DNA from: Telopea speciosissima
Taxonomy: Eukaryota; Streptophyta; Magnoliopsida; Proteales; Proteaceae
Direction of reading: 5' to 3'
Length of the DNA stretch: 64,000 bases
NCBI RefSeq assembly: GCF_018873765.1
Contig: NC_057924.1
Coordinates: 12,363,001-12,427,000, forward strand
Within the stretch, counting starts at the first letter, position 1. Every line of letters begins with the position of its first letter. Below, piece by piece: positions 46,876 to 58,500 of this stretch. A program made the translations under genes and the position numbers. Below the pieces are notes generated by a model. The model did no database searches and was not told the origin of the DNA. It saw nothing but the letters and a program-made list of their open reading frames with translations.

Positions 46876-47044
46876 CAAAGTTTTCCTCCACCCATAGAGG
46901 TCAGCTCATCCACTATCCTAGGGTTTGCAAAGCCCTCCTAGGGTTTTAGTATTTTACAAAATACTCTCCTGATACCCATTCCTGCCTTCTCCCGCCCCTC
47001 AATGAATGAGATCTCATTCACTATGGGTAGAGGGAAACTAAAAT
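46876..47044. repeat. Dispersed MITE-like repeat, copy 3
   Basis: A diverged relative of 4338-4510. Its ends mirror each other: aaagttttcctccacccata at the left, and tagtttccctctacccatag read in reverse from the right. Confidence 0.45.
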
Positions 47045-48913
47045 GAAGGACATCTTGACAGATGGGGGAGGGGGAGGGGGAGGTTTTGAAACACGGTATC
47101 AGGGATTGGATTCCAATCCTCTGTGATCAAATTTGGATCGAATCTAGATTGGAGTCCTCCGGAATTATTAGTCCTCAGATTTGAAAAGTCAATGATTCTT
47201 CTAAAGTTTTGGACCATGAATCGACCATGTCAAATTGACTAGGATCGGGATCAATCTTGGCCAAACTCATAAGATGATCTTCTATCTCTTTTATTAAAAA
47301 ATGAAGAAGAACCTAGCTCCCTTCAATCAGGGGGAAAAAAAAATTCCTATGCACGCATATGATAATATGATATATGGAAATGGAATAAATGAGGTGGCCC
47401 AGCTTGGAGACTACTTCAATCAGCCAAACTGTCCCCCCCCCCCTCCCTTCCAATGTTTCCATTTAACATTTGTGGTTGTAATGTAAACAGTACTCATCCC
47501 TTTTGCTTTGCTTTGGTTAGTAATGTGTGTGTGTGTGTCTTTCCACCGTCTCCACCGCCCTTCCTCAGCCTCTCTCTCAACTCTCCCATTCTTTCTTAGC
47601 GTCTTCCTCTCTCAATTTGTTTATTCAAAAGGGAAAGAGAATTAAGAACACATTTACAGTTAAGCAGCTGCAACACGCTTCAATGTCTTTTGTAGTACGA
47701 GAATGAGTTGTTATTTATGTTTTAATTTATGTTTTTTTTTTTGTCATTTGGGAATTATTATTTCTCTGTCTTTCACCTTCTAATTAAATCTGAAAATGAT
47801 TCCAAGTTTATTAATCTTCCTATTTGGTCATAAACTAATTCCTTCTTAATCACTTCTTTATTATTATTTTTTTTTCACATTTTGACAAGGTCAAATAATA
47901 TTCCAAGTTTTTTTGTGTTTTTCTTTTGGCAAGATATCCCTAATCTTCAATTGGGAGGAAAAAATTCCTAAATCTACACCGTTTGTTACTAATGTACATT
48001 GGATTTGTTGTGTAAATATTGATTTTATACATGCATGTACTCATGGAGAAAGGGAATCTCATATTTACTCCCATTGGTACCATCGGATAGCATTAAGGAG
48101 GGGTAATTTCAACTTCGTAAATAAGGGTGGGAGTATAAAGATGACTCAAGACTCTAAATCACATATGATCTTGAGTTAGGTGACAGTAGCGAGTATATCG
48201 CCGGACAAGATACAATTGTTGCATAGGGAAAGCAATCGAAGATTAACCATTACAATAAGAACGACAATTATGATCATGTTTTAAGTCGATCTAAAGAGCA
48301 ACGAGGGGTTAGGAAAAATCATTTTTCTACTTAGATTCTCTTTGGCAAGGAAGATTGTTGAATCATCTTCGCTTCCCCCCCACCCCTATTCTCCTACTTT
48401 CCATCTAATTTGTTAAGAGACAGAAATATGGTGTCTTTACTGTTAGAGAGTGATGCGAACCTAAGTAGAACTCGCACCTTAAAGTCAAGTTGTAAGGTGA
48501 GAGAACCTAAGGCCATAACCCCACCAAGTCTCTTACGGAACTGATGTAGGATCAACATTATATGATTGATATGGGATCATAATAGACTACCACGCTATCA
48601 AACTAACATCTACGTTGGTCTACTGTGGATCAAATAACACTTTCTACGCGGTTTTACTCTACTCCAGGATCTCTATATAGTGTAAGGTAGACTTTTTTCT
48701 AGCAGTTTCATTCTAGCACCATGTCACTCTTTTTGCATGAGGATTGGGATCAGATATCGACTACTTTGGTACAATTGATACAAACCTTAGAACTCATCCC
48801 TAGAGAGATGCATCCCCTCCCCATCCCATAACAGAAATGCAGATCTTTGACATGTTGGCATGGAAATGCATATTTGACCCCATCATCCTCAGTATGAACG
48901 TAAGGTTCTTCTA
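47045..48913. other. Intergenic, no gene recognised
   Basis: AT-rich DNA with C-runs near 47430 and a short (GT)n at 47527. Retroelement-like text (gatgcgaacctaagtagaac, atatgggatcataatag) occurs at 48450-48620 without a definable boundary. Confidence 0.4.
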
Positions 48914-49265
48914 TGTTGGGGACAAATGCACAACCATGAGGAAGAAACAAAGCAAACAATCACACACATCATGAGGAATTTAAAGTGGTTCATCATAAAT
49001 ACCAACATCCACCCGAGAGAACTAGAGATTTTTCCATTAAAAAACTCTATACCACTCTCCACCTCACAAAGTGATCTCCTCTTACTTGTGTCTAGGGTTT
49101 TCCATATAGAGACAATATATAAGAAACCCTAAAACCCTATTCCTCATATAATTATAATTCTACCCCTTGTGTATGTAATGGACCCAAAACCCTACCCAAT
49201 TACAAATACAAGTTCAATGATAATTATGTGGACCCACAAAATACAAGACACACCAAACTCCAACA
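48914..49265 (+). mobile_element. Solo LTR, 352 bp
   Basis: It begins tgttggggacaaatgcacaa and ends caccaaactccaaca, with flanking ttcta and ttctg (4 of 5 bases match). TG...CA ends and a 5-base duplication fit a solo LTR of copia type. It contains a TATA-like atataagaaacc. The first 100 bases recur at 21991. Confidence 0.6.
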
Positions 49266-49924
49266 TTCTGATGATATGATGCATCGAATTGAATTCTATT
49301 GTTTGGTTTAACAAATTTTCACATCTGGGTACCTTTTCTTTTTCATATGATAGGGGCATATTGGGCATAGTTTCTCCCCTTTTTTATTTTGAAAATAACT
49401 TTCATGTCTTTATTTTTGTCTATTTTTTGCCCAAAGTGTTGCATAATGGAGATGATGGCAGTGATTACATGCTAGGGCAACAAGATTGCATGGTCGATCT
49501 CTGACAATCTCAGGCAATAGGGATATAGACGGCGACAGTGATCAATAGTAGCAAATTTACAGTAGGGATGGAGATAGCTCGGTGGAGCAGTGTGGATTAG
49601 AAACAAAAAAAATGTTGATTAGTAACTTGTTGGAGACTATAGTTCTAATACCATGATTTGATAGCAAAGACAAATGTTTATCTTCAAGCTCCTTATCTTG
49701 GTCCTCTAGTCTAGTGTTTGTCCACAATGATATTCTTTGGGACTACTTGGATAGACCAAGATTCAAAGTTGATTAATGATTTCTGATTAGCATCTAAACA
49801 ATAATATTTGTATTTTATTGGTTTAAAGGATCGACTGATGGCCATGCCGAAGGTGGACCCTTAAGTCAAAGTTATGTCTTGTTGTTAGCTTATAGCTTTG
49901 CCGAAGGTGGATGGTCAAGACATC
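49266..49924. other. Intergenic, no gene recognised
   Basis: Short ORFs only. The word gccgaaggtgga occurs twice (49847 and 49902); the second copy abuts the T-run that marks the tail of the LINE at 49925-51590, and the first may be chance. Confidence 0.4.
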
Positions 49925-51590
49925 TTTTTTTTTTTTTTTTTCTTCCATCTAGAACAAGCTTCCCACAATCATCCAAAGCAAAAAAACCCAAGAACCATGG
50001 CTCTCAGCCTATCAGACAAGGCAACATCCAAGTATATGAGAAACGACACCATAGAGATAGGAGAATATTTGTGTTGTGAGGGAAAATGGTGTTAAGAACC
50101 TAACGACTCCAAGATTAAGCACTGAGCGGTTAGCCATAGAAATCCGAGATCCGAACAAAGGTAACATTACACGGATCACCTTTGCATTCCACTGCTTCCA
50201 AATCTCCCAAACAATGATTCCAAGCGCTGAAAAACGGTTTCATTGTTCTTTCTTTGATAGCTTGGCTTGAAAATCCAACCATGTAATGGCAAATTGGGGT
50301 TAGAAGAGGATCCCGTGAAAACACATGAAGCAAACCAAACTTGTAGGGCAAGGGGCCACTTAAGAAGTGGATGCTCCACCGTCTCAGGGGCAAGTCCACA
50401 ACTAGGGCAGACATCAGATTGAACAATGTTCCAGTGTTTCAGATTAACCATTACACCAATAGCACTTAAACAAGCTTTTCATAGAAAAACTTGTGCCTTT
50501 GGTGGAATCTTAGAATTCCGCATAATCTTCCAAGCCACTTTTGGAATGCTGGAGCTTTTGGTTATTGCTCTAAACTTCCTTCTCTGAGGGAAAATCTGAT
50601 TCTCCAAATCTTTAACCTCTCTCACTTTCCTCCTCGCCAAAGGCACCTTATTGCTGTCTTATGGTGTCCCCCCTTCAATGCAGTGAAGCCCAATGTAGAT
50701 GGGGCGTGCAAAGGGGAACCCAAGGATGGGGGGAGGAGGAGGTGTAATAAGGAATCATGAAGGGCGTGTGTTAGCTGCTTTCGCTAATTTCTATGGTGAA
50801 TGCACGAACTCTATTGCAGAATTTAGAGCATTAAGAGATGTCTCCAACTTTGTGCGGAGATGGGTTTTAAGGAATTCCATGTGAATTCCAGCATTTGAGG
50901 TACATTGTGTTGCTATAAGGAGTTACAACATTTGGAAGGTGTGGTATTGGTTCAATGAGATTATGGCTTTGATTGATTATCTTCAGCCATTGATTGCCTT
51001 CACGTTTATAGAGAGCAATAGGGCAGTTGATTGGTTGGCGAACTATGCATGCACGTCGACAACGAACACTCTTTTTAAACTGGAAAATGATCTTCCCCTC
51101 GGTCACAAGTGCATCATTCGGGAGGATTCGATTGGGTCTCCAGTTTTGAGGAAATAATTCCTCTCATTGTTTTGTTGGGTTTTCTGTAAGGGAGTGATGT
51201 TGGTCAGTGAGTTTTTGTGAGCCTTTGATTGTTTGTTTTTATTGGGTTGGGATAAGGCGGGTATGTCCCCCCCCCCCCCTTGAACTCGTTTTATTCATTC
51301 TATTTGATTATTAATAAAATCCTAGGGGCTAGTCCGGGTCCAGATAATATTTGGTGTTCAAAAATAAATAAATAAAAATAAACATGCTGGAGCTTTTGGC
51401 CGTTGAGAGGGATTTGGGGGTAAGGAAGGCACCAAGCCTATAAGTAGACTTCATTGAAAAATTGCCCTTAGGGTGAGAGTCCTGACAAATCCTATCCTGG
51501 CATCCTTCGGAGCTAAGTAGAATCCTTGAGAATAGCTCCAACCTCAAATTGTACAAACAAACACCTTAACTTTGGAGACTAGCTTAGGTT
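49925..51590 (-). mobile_element. Older L1-type LINE, split by a younger LINE
   Basis: On the minus strand 51590-51401 encodes the segment after the reverse transcriptase (DSHPKGNFSMKSTYRLG). The reading continues, once the insert 50562-51384 and one duplicate are skipped, into a zf-RVT domain at 50545-50200 (SKIPPKAQVFL, a stop, KACL, VCPSCGLAPETVEH with the Cys-x2-Cys and His pattern, WEIWKQWNAKVI). An A-tail appears as the T-run at 49925-49941. It carries an in-frame stop and lacks most upstream parts, so it is inactive. Confidence 0.8.
50562..51384 (+). mobile_element. 5'-truncated L1-type LINE inserted in the older LINE
   Basis: The insert is bracketed by the 16-base duplication atgctggagcttttgg at 50546-50561 and 51385-51400. 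It encodes, with one frame change near 50730 and a stop at 50882, an RNase H domain: KPNVDGACKG (first catalytic Asp), GGGGVIRNHEGRVLAAFA, TNSIAEFRALRD (catalytic Glu), and ESNRAVDWLANYA (C-terminal block). A stop at 51157 precedes a 3' untranslated end and an A-rich tail (aaaaataaataaataaaaat). Confidence 0.88.
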
Positions 51591-51942
51591 CTCGTACGGG
51601 CCTAAGCCGCATAGATGGAATCCAATAGCGCTAGTGTACACTATGCTCTCGGATAGAGAACCCAATCCCTATTATTATTTTTGCTATGACTCTATTTTTA
51701 ATAAACTAAATACAAATTGAATATAAACATATTTTCATGGTATCTTTAAATAAAGGGAGAGGGATGGGTATGCTAGCGTTATACCGTAAGCTAACACAAT
51801 ATGTGTCTATCTCTCTATTTTCCACCTTTGAAATGACTCTGTTACCTCTCAAAGGGAAGAAGAGACAGATAGACATCCTTTTCCTTTTAATAAAATTACA
51901 ATATTTACATTTTTACAGTGTTCTTGTTAGGTAATATTTTTT
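51591..51942. other. Intergenic, no gene recognised
   Basis: No gene or clear repeat is visible. Confidence 0.45.
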
Positions 51943-52106
51943 GGGGGAAGTTTTCATACACAGTTGTGTAAGCATGCACGGTGGACCGGTGGTGTCCCCT
52001 CTCACAAAGAGTTGGAAAAGTCATAAACCCCCACCCATTAATTAATGCCTTGAAACTCCCACCCTCTCACATACACGACTGTCAACCGTGTATGAAAATT
52101 TTCCCC
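51943..52106. mobile_element. MITE with TIRs and 9-bp TSD, 164 bp
   Basis: The left end gggggaagttttcatacaca and, in reverse complement, the right end ggggaaaattttcatacacg form the inverted repeats. The flanks atatttttt and atatgtttt match in 8 of 9 bases. Confidence 0.6.
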
Positions 52107-52369
52107 ATATGTTTTTGTTAAAAAAAAATGATTGACACACTATTGGTATCAAGCACCCTCTCACATTCTTTCTCCTCCCCCAACATGTATGCCCCTATAA
52201 ACGAAACACGCGAGTATGAGATTCCTCTTCCCGTGCTCCCATTAGCTTGAGATGAGAGATTCCATCCCACACCGGTAGCATATCAATCCCCTGTTTTATT
52301 GTTTTTAACAATTGCCATAAGTTTGATACCAAACAGTGATGGAAAAAGATGTAAGTGTCTGATAGATCT

Positions 52370-52425
<56 letters not shown>

Positions 52426-53378
52426 ATAAATCTATAATTGGCAGAGTACCATATTGATAGAATGGTCCCAAAACAGGATTGAAATAAGAACAAACAGACT
52501 GAATAGGTATTGGGTGCCCTTCATCCTCGTCTTCGTATCCTCATCCTTTCAAGCTGTAAACACAGCATTTCACACTGAAACACTCTCTGGGCTGGACACC
52601 ATGTGCCCCTGCCATTGTGCCATCCATCCCATCTTCCCTCCCACCCTTTCCCCCCCTCGCATGGAACAACTAACTGAGAGACCCATTATTTTATCCCTAC
52701 CCCTACTACCACTTAATATAATTATATAGTACCCTTCATAGGATATTTGGGCTTCAACAAAGGCCGGCCCACTCTCAAGCCCATGCAACCCAATAAATAA
52801 GGATATTTATTTATTGTATGTATTTATGAGGTGAAAAAGGGAAAAAGATATGGATACAGAAAGGTATCTTCTGGTTACTCCGGTGACCGGTAACCGGTAC
52901 AATGAGGATAAATAAATTACAGTTAAGGAAATTTTAAATTCCAGTTATCTGCAGGTGTTACTGATAAGAAACTGTGAGTTAAAAGGGACTAATTTATTGG
53001 ATTTATTTTGTTATTGTAAAAAATAAATAAAATAGTAGATGATAAATAAAGAAAGAAAAAGGAAGAAATGGTCGACGAAGAACACCAAGAAGAAGGTGAA
53101 GAAGGAGAAGAATTAAAGAGAAGAAACGAGAAGAGAAGAGAAGAGATCCATAGGAACCAAAACGAAGAACAAAAGAAAAGAAAAGAAAAGCCGTAGCAGC
53201 AGCAAACAACAAACGAGATTTGCACGAACTGCATAGGGCTTCGTTCCTTTTTATTTGGGATTGGGCATTTGGTTCTCTTCCCTATCTCTCTCTTGAACTC
53301 TGCAACTCTTAACATCATTGGATCTGAGTTTCCCACCCCCAAGTACAGGGGGAGAGAGAGAGAGAGAAGAAAGAGGAG
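52107..53378. other. Upstream flank of the WD40 gene
   Basis: It holds a (GA)n run of about 24 repeats at 52375-52423 and a palindromic ccggtgaccggtaaccggt near 52870. The purine-rich text at 53040-53200 may belong to the promoter or leader. No TATA box stands out. Confidence 0.4.
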
Positions 53379-53402
53379 ATGATCGAGGCTTTTGAGCTCT
53401 AA
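53379..53402 (+). CDS. Upstream ORF 1 before the WD40 gene (MIEAFEL)
   Basis: A seven-codon ATG ORF in the presumed leader, just after a GA-rich tract. Inclusion in the mRNA is unproven. Confidence 0.3.
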   Translation: MIEAFEL

Positions 53403-53558
53403 AGGTTCAAACTTGTCGGATCTCTCTCTCCCGAATTTCGATTAGATTTCACATCTCCTCCTTGTCTTTTGTCTTGTTTCCCGAATTTATTTTTGAGAGA
53501 GGTTAGTTGAGTTGGTTGGTCTGTTCGTGGGTAGTAGTAAAATCGTAACTGCATATCG

Positions 53559-53657
53559 ATGCGAGAAAATGTGGGCAGGTGTCGTGTGTCTCTCTCATTT
53601 CTTAACCGGAACCAAATTTCGTTATTCTGCTCCTCCTCTTTTTTCGCCATTAATTAA
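53559..53657 (+). CDS. Upstream ORF 2 before the WD40 gene, 32 codons
   Basis: An ATG ORF starting MRENVGRCRVSLSFLNRN and ending TAA about 130 bases before the main start. No known peptide is recognised. Confidence 0.3.
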   Translation: MRENVGRCRVSLSFLNRNQISLFCSSSFFAIN

Positions 53658-53771
53658 GATTGAGGAAATCTTGAAGAGTTAGGAGTCAAGAGTCAGTCTT
53701 CGGGGGCGGAGGGCGATCAGATCGGTTTGGAGTTTGGACTGAGACAGTGGCGTGGGGGCATTGGCAGTTCG

Positions 53772-53789
53772 ATGGGAATGCTCGAATGA
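53772..53789 (+). CDS. Upstream ORF 3 (MGMLE) whose stop overlaps the main start
   Basis: The stop TGA at 53787-53789 overlaps the main start ATG at 53786-53788, as in atgATGA-type stop/start overlaps. This geometry would favour re-initiation or leaky scanning. Confidence 0.45.
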   Translation: MGMLE

Positions 53790-55540
53790 TGAGCAAGGCA
53801 GGGGACGAGGAAGAAGAGGAAGAGTGTTTCTACGAGTCACTCGATCGCATCCTCTCTTCGTCATCTACTTCTTCTTCTACTTCAGGTGCCATCTCCGAAG
53901 ACGACGACTCGAATTATGCATCAGAGCTTCCCCCAGTTCCGAGATTCCCCATGGCCATCTCCAACTATGATGTATGGATTGCCGAACCTTCTTCCGTCGA
54001 GGAGCGCCGCAAGCGTCTTCTCCGTGAGATGGGTCTCGCTCGCGATCCTTCTCTCTCCAGGACCAGGCTAAAAAATTCTCTCTCTTCAATCTCCTCCTCC
54101 GACGATCACTCCGCTGCGGCCGCCACCACCACCATCAACGCCCAAACCCGCGCCAGGGAAGTAGAATTTGGGAGATCCGTGTCGGCGGATCAGTTACTCT
54201 CACCACGGAAGCAAGCGCTGCAGCCATCCGATGATGGCTCCAATTCGGCCATCTCTCGATCTAAGTCCGATGGCGCCGCCGACTGCTCCTCCTCCCTCTG
54301 TCGTCCACCTATCGGTCACTGTAATTCCTCCATCCCTTCTACTTCTGCTGATTCTATTTATTCCATTCAGTCGGTTGGGGAGTCTTGTCTTCCGGTTCAG
54401 TCGGTCGGGGAGTCCTGTCTTCCCCTTGTAAATAATAATCATCATCATCATCTTCTCTCTAAATCTCGAAGCAACGGCAGCAATGGATCTCCTACTGCCA
54501 ATGTTGCCTCCTCTCCCAATAAACCCCCTACCGGCAAAGCGTCCCGGAGGGTTGAAGAGATCAGAACAAATTCGTCACCCGCCGCTCTTGCAAATCCCGG
54601 TGGTGTTGGTGGTGGTGAGTTTGGTGACGACACGGATGACCCTGATATCGGCAGGGTCCCCGACCAGGTCTGCACAATCAAGAATCTGGACAATGGTAAG
54701 GAGTTTGTGGTCAATGAGGTCCGAGAAGACGGTATGTGGAACAAGCTTAGGGAAGTCGGGACTGGCCGGCAGCTCACCATGGAGGAATTTGAGATGTGTG
54801 TTGGTCACTCCCCTATTGTTCAAGAATTGATGAGGAGACAGAATGTGGAGGCATTGAACGGTAAGAAAGATGACCTGGATTCCAATGTCAATGGCAATGT
54901 TGGCAGTGGATCCAAAGCGAAGAAGAAAGGGGGCTGGTTCAAGAGCATCAAGAATGTTGCCAGCACGGTGACTGGTCAACGGGAAAGGCGGAGCAGCGAT
55001 GAGAAGGATACCTCATCCGATAAAGGAGGGCGGCGGTCGAGCTCAGCCACGGATGACAGCCAAGATGTCTCATTTCATGGTCCTGAGAGGGTTAGGGTAC
55101 GCCAATATGGCAAATCTTGTAAAGAGCTCACCGCTCTGTATAAAAGTCAAGAGATACAAGCTCACAATGGTTCTATATGGACCATCAAGTTCAGCTTGGA
55201 CGGTCGGTATCTTGCAAGTGCAGGCGAGGACTGTATCATCCATGTCTGGCAGGTTGTGGAAGCTGAAAGGAAGGGTGATTTGTTGATGGAGAAACTGGAG
55301 GATGGGATTCTAAACCCTTTCTTTATGGCCAGTGGCTCACCTGAACCAACATCTTTGTCACAAAGCATTGACAGCCATTTTGAGAAGAAAAGAAGGCCAA
55401 GGACATCTACTGGCCGGAAATCTATGAACTTAGACCATATTCTGGTTCCAGAGACCATGTTTGCACTTTCAGAGAAACCCATATGCTCTTTCAGGGGACA
55501 TCTTGATGACGTGCTTGATCTCTCCTGGTCCAAATCTCAG
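53786..55540 (+). CDS. WDR44-like WD40-repeat protein, first coding exon (partial)
   Basis: The exon gives 585 codons and ends at a canonical donor (tctcag|gttagc), phase 0. The frame is open upstream only through a non-ATG codon, so I start at the first in-frame ATG (MMSKAGDEEEEEECFYESLD). An acidic and Ser-rich N-terminus holds the motif SNYDVWIAEPSSVEERRKRL followed by LLREMGL. A family-specific block at about 295-356 follows (VCTIKNLDNGKEF, GRQLTMEEFEMCVGHSPIVQ), then a basic KKKGGWFKSIKNVAS at 379-393. The first WD40 repeat is at 459-490 (AHNGSIWTIKFSLDGRYLAS to HVWQV). The second begins at 570 (FRGHLDDVLDLSWSK) and is cut by the intron. The family is normally near 900 residues with about seven repeats, so roughly 300 residues are missing. 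WD40 propellers are protein-binding scaffolds; the role of this plant group is poorly known. Confidence 0.9.
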
Positions 55541-58500
55541 GTTAGCTTCTATTCTGCTTTGCTGATATATTATTCTCTGTTCTGTTTATATCATTATTGA
55601 ATCTTACAAGTGATGATTAATCTGAAAAACATTTGAAAGTATCTGTTTATGACCCTTCCTCACGCACCTGTGGCAATTTGTGAAAATATTGGGATAAGTT
55701 ATTAACATTTGGAATAGACCTGACAAAACAACGTTTCTACTCTAGTTTCTGGCAAGGATGATTTGATCTGGATTAAGGGAATAGCAGTTTCTTCTCATCA
55801 TTAGAGAGAAAAACTTATTGCTGTAGACTTTGGAATCTCGAGGGATTGAGGTGCATCATGGATAACTCCAAGTGTCTACCTCCATTATGGTTGTTAGTTT
55901 TCTGATATAGTTAGTAGAAGCCATGAACAACCATAAATTAATATTGGATTCAAACACTTGCAATGCAAGAGCATGTGCTTGTGTCAAATATATACATGAA
56001 GCTGCCTTTTATGGAATGATGGTTAAAGTTGGAATGTTTCCTTACAAGACTTGTACTTCGCATCAATAACCTCAACAAATACTGTATGGACTTACAGAGA
56101 AAATCTATGCACATGAGTTCCATAATCTATTAGTTAAAATACTTCATTTTCAGAAATTTAGACATGCTAGAAACAGTGAAATATTCACAAGTTCTATCAT
56201 ACTTTCATTTTCTCAAAATACTTTAACTTCGTGACTTCGTGTAGCACTTGTTTTTCACATTTCCAATTTACATCATTTCATTGTCATATCTTTAACATAA
56301 AGAAATTTCTAACCATGAAAAGAACATTTCTTTCTGATGTATGAAATAAATCATGTATGAAATAAATCCTACACTTGCAAGGTTAATGGCTTTCTGAAGT
56401 TGTCGATCAGGCACCTTGAGCCTTTATATCTGGGTTGGATACTGGTCCTCCTTTTTTTATTTTGATGAATGGACACTGGTCCTTGTTAGATAATAATTTC
56501 AGAGTACATCCCTGCGTGAAAATATGAGAACAAGGTCTTCCGAACATTGCAGATGCAGTTCATTCACATGGATTGGAGTAATTGATTTTTTTAGTTAGAT
56601 TAGCTTGTACAAGAGCTCACTGAATATTTTTGTGATAGCTTTCACTGGCATAAAGCTGCAAATCTGGCTGATAGTTAACAAGAGCATAGAGATTTATTGA
56701 TACTTGGGAGTGCCATATCCTATTGATTTTTGTTCTGAGCTAAATAACATCCAATCCGTTACTTCTAGTAAGTATGGAAAGGTTTGGGTTTTTGGTCTAC
56801 TGAACTCTTTAGATTATTGCTTAGAGACAAATGGCACATACTTCTGCCAAGCCAATCTGCTGGAGTAGTGTTGGCTGCTTTAAAGGCTTAAAATTTCCAT
56901 AGTGAGTGTCTTTGGAGCTATCAGTTTGGAAGGCAAGTCATATTTAATTCGTTAGAAGACTTAAAAGGGATTTTTAAATTGGCAATTATAGTTTATTTTG
57001 TGGTATTTACATAAATTCATGGTCATCTATAGTGGGAAAGATGGATCGAGGAATTTGGTCTCTGTTAAGTCCTATCTTGGCTACCTTTCTAGGGGCATGG
57101 TACAGGTTACTGATGCCCCTGAAAATTTAATCATTCAGGAGGTTAACAGCTTTAGAGAGATTACAGGCATTGGATGAACTTAAAACAAGGGGCTTTGGAC
57201 TGGGAACTTAGCAAATAGATGCTAAATCTTTGTGAATTGGGAGAATGTCACATATGTTTCTTCACTGTGAGGTGGCAAGAATATTATGAAGTTTATACAT
57301 AACATTGGTGTTGGGTGGGTTACTCCAGGATTTGTAAGAATATTGATGTTTTCATGACCTTAAATTCCTTTCAGGCAGGTTCTTCACTTACTTTAGGTTG
57401 AACATCTGTACTTGTAGGAATTGGTGGAGGTTTTCTTGTCTCCAATCTCGGTAGAAGATTGCATAGCAAAGTCTTGTCGTTCAGTATTTTGTCTACTTTT
57501 TCTACAGGGCTACTAATGTTAATATATGGTACATCGATTCTTGTAAAAATATTATGATATCAATAATTTCTTGTGTTGTCATGGCACCATGGTGATGACC
57601 GGTTGCTTTTATGCCTAGGCAAGGTGAAGCCACTGAAGGCGAGCGCCAAATTTGCACATACTTAGCCCCTTGGGTATCAAGGATCTCCTTCTCACATGGA
57701 TGCCAACTTGACAACAATGCTTTTGTTGCAAACAAAAAAATGGTCTTTTTTTTTTTTAAAATCTTTGAACAATAATTTCCATATTCATATTTATCAAAAA
57801 TTTTGATGGCTTACACTGCTCAAAAGGAATGTCTAATACCTTTTCTGTCTCCCAAAAATAAAAAATCCAATTCGAAATCACCTAGAGAACTAATTGGACT
57901 GTTGGAAGTGGGGGCTAGAAGCTGTGTTCTGAAAGAACAGTCTAGTTACTGTTCTTCTCATGAGTAGTAAGAGTATTTATTGTGAGAACACATGTAATTC
58001 TAGGGGGAAGGAAGTTGTAAAAGGTATAATGTTGAGCTGTCTTATCAAGTCAGTAAAGCAGCATATACATGAGGGTTTGAATGATAATATTCAACCAATA
58101 ATTTTTTTTTCTTGATTGGGATATTTTTTCCCCTCAAGAATGACTTACGGTGTTTAATCTATAATGGTTGATCGGAAGAAATTTGTTGAAATTCTGGTAC
58201 AGAGCTTCTTCCACTTTGTTAGAGTTATGATCAGATGCTAATATTATTAAATTGCTGAGATCAAATAGTTAGATTACATGTTCCTTTCTCTAAATTGTGG
58301 TTCTTGAGTTGGAATCACAACCCAGACCATGGAATGCTATGACTTCATGGATCCTCATACTGTAAAATTGCTCTATCATGTGTTGATAGTTTGATCAAGG
58401 GAACTATCTATTGATTAACACATAGGAATTATGGGAAAGTAGAAGGTTCCCTACTTGGGGGAAATATTACTCCTTTTTATGGGGTTTTGAAAGCAGACTT

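Noticed and set aside
53747..53785. 13-residue extension of the WD40 protein
   Set aside because: It would start at GTG; the first in-frame ATG is at 53786.
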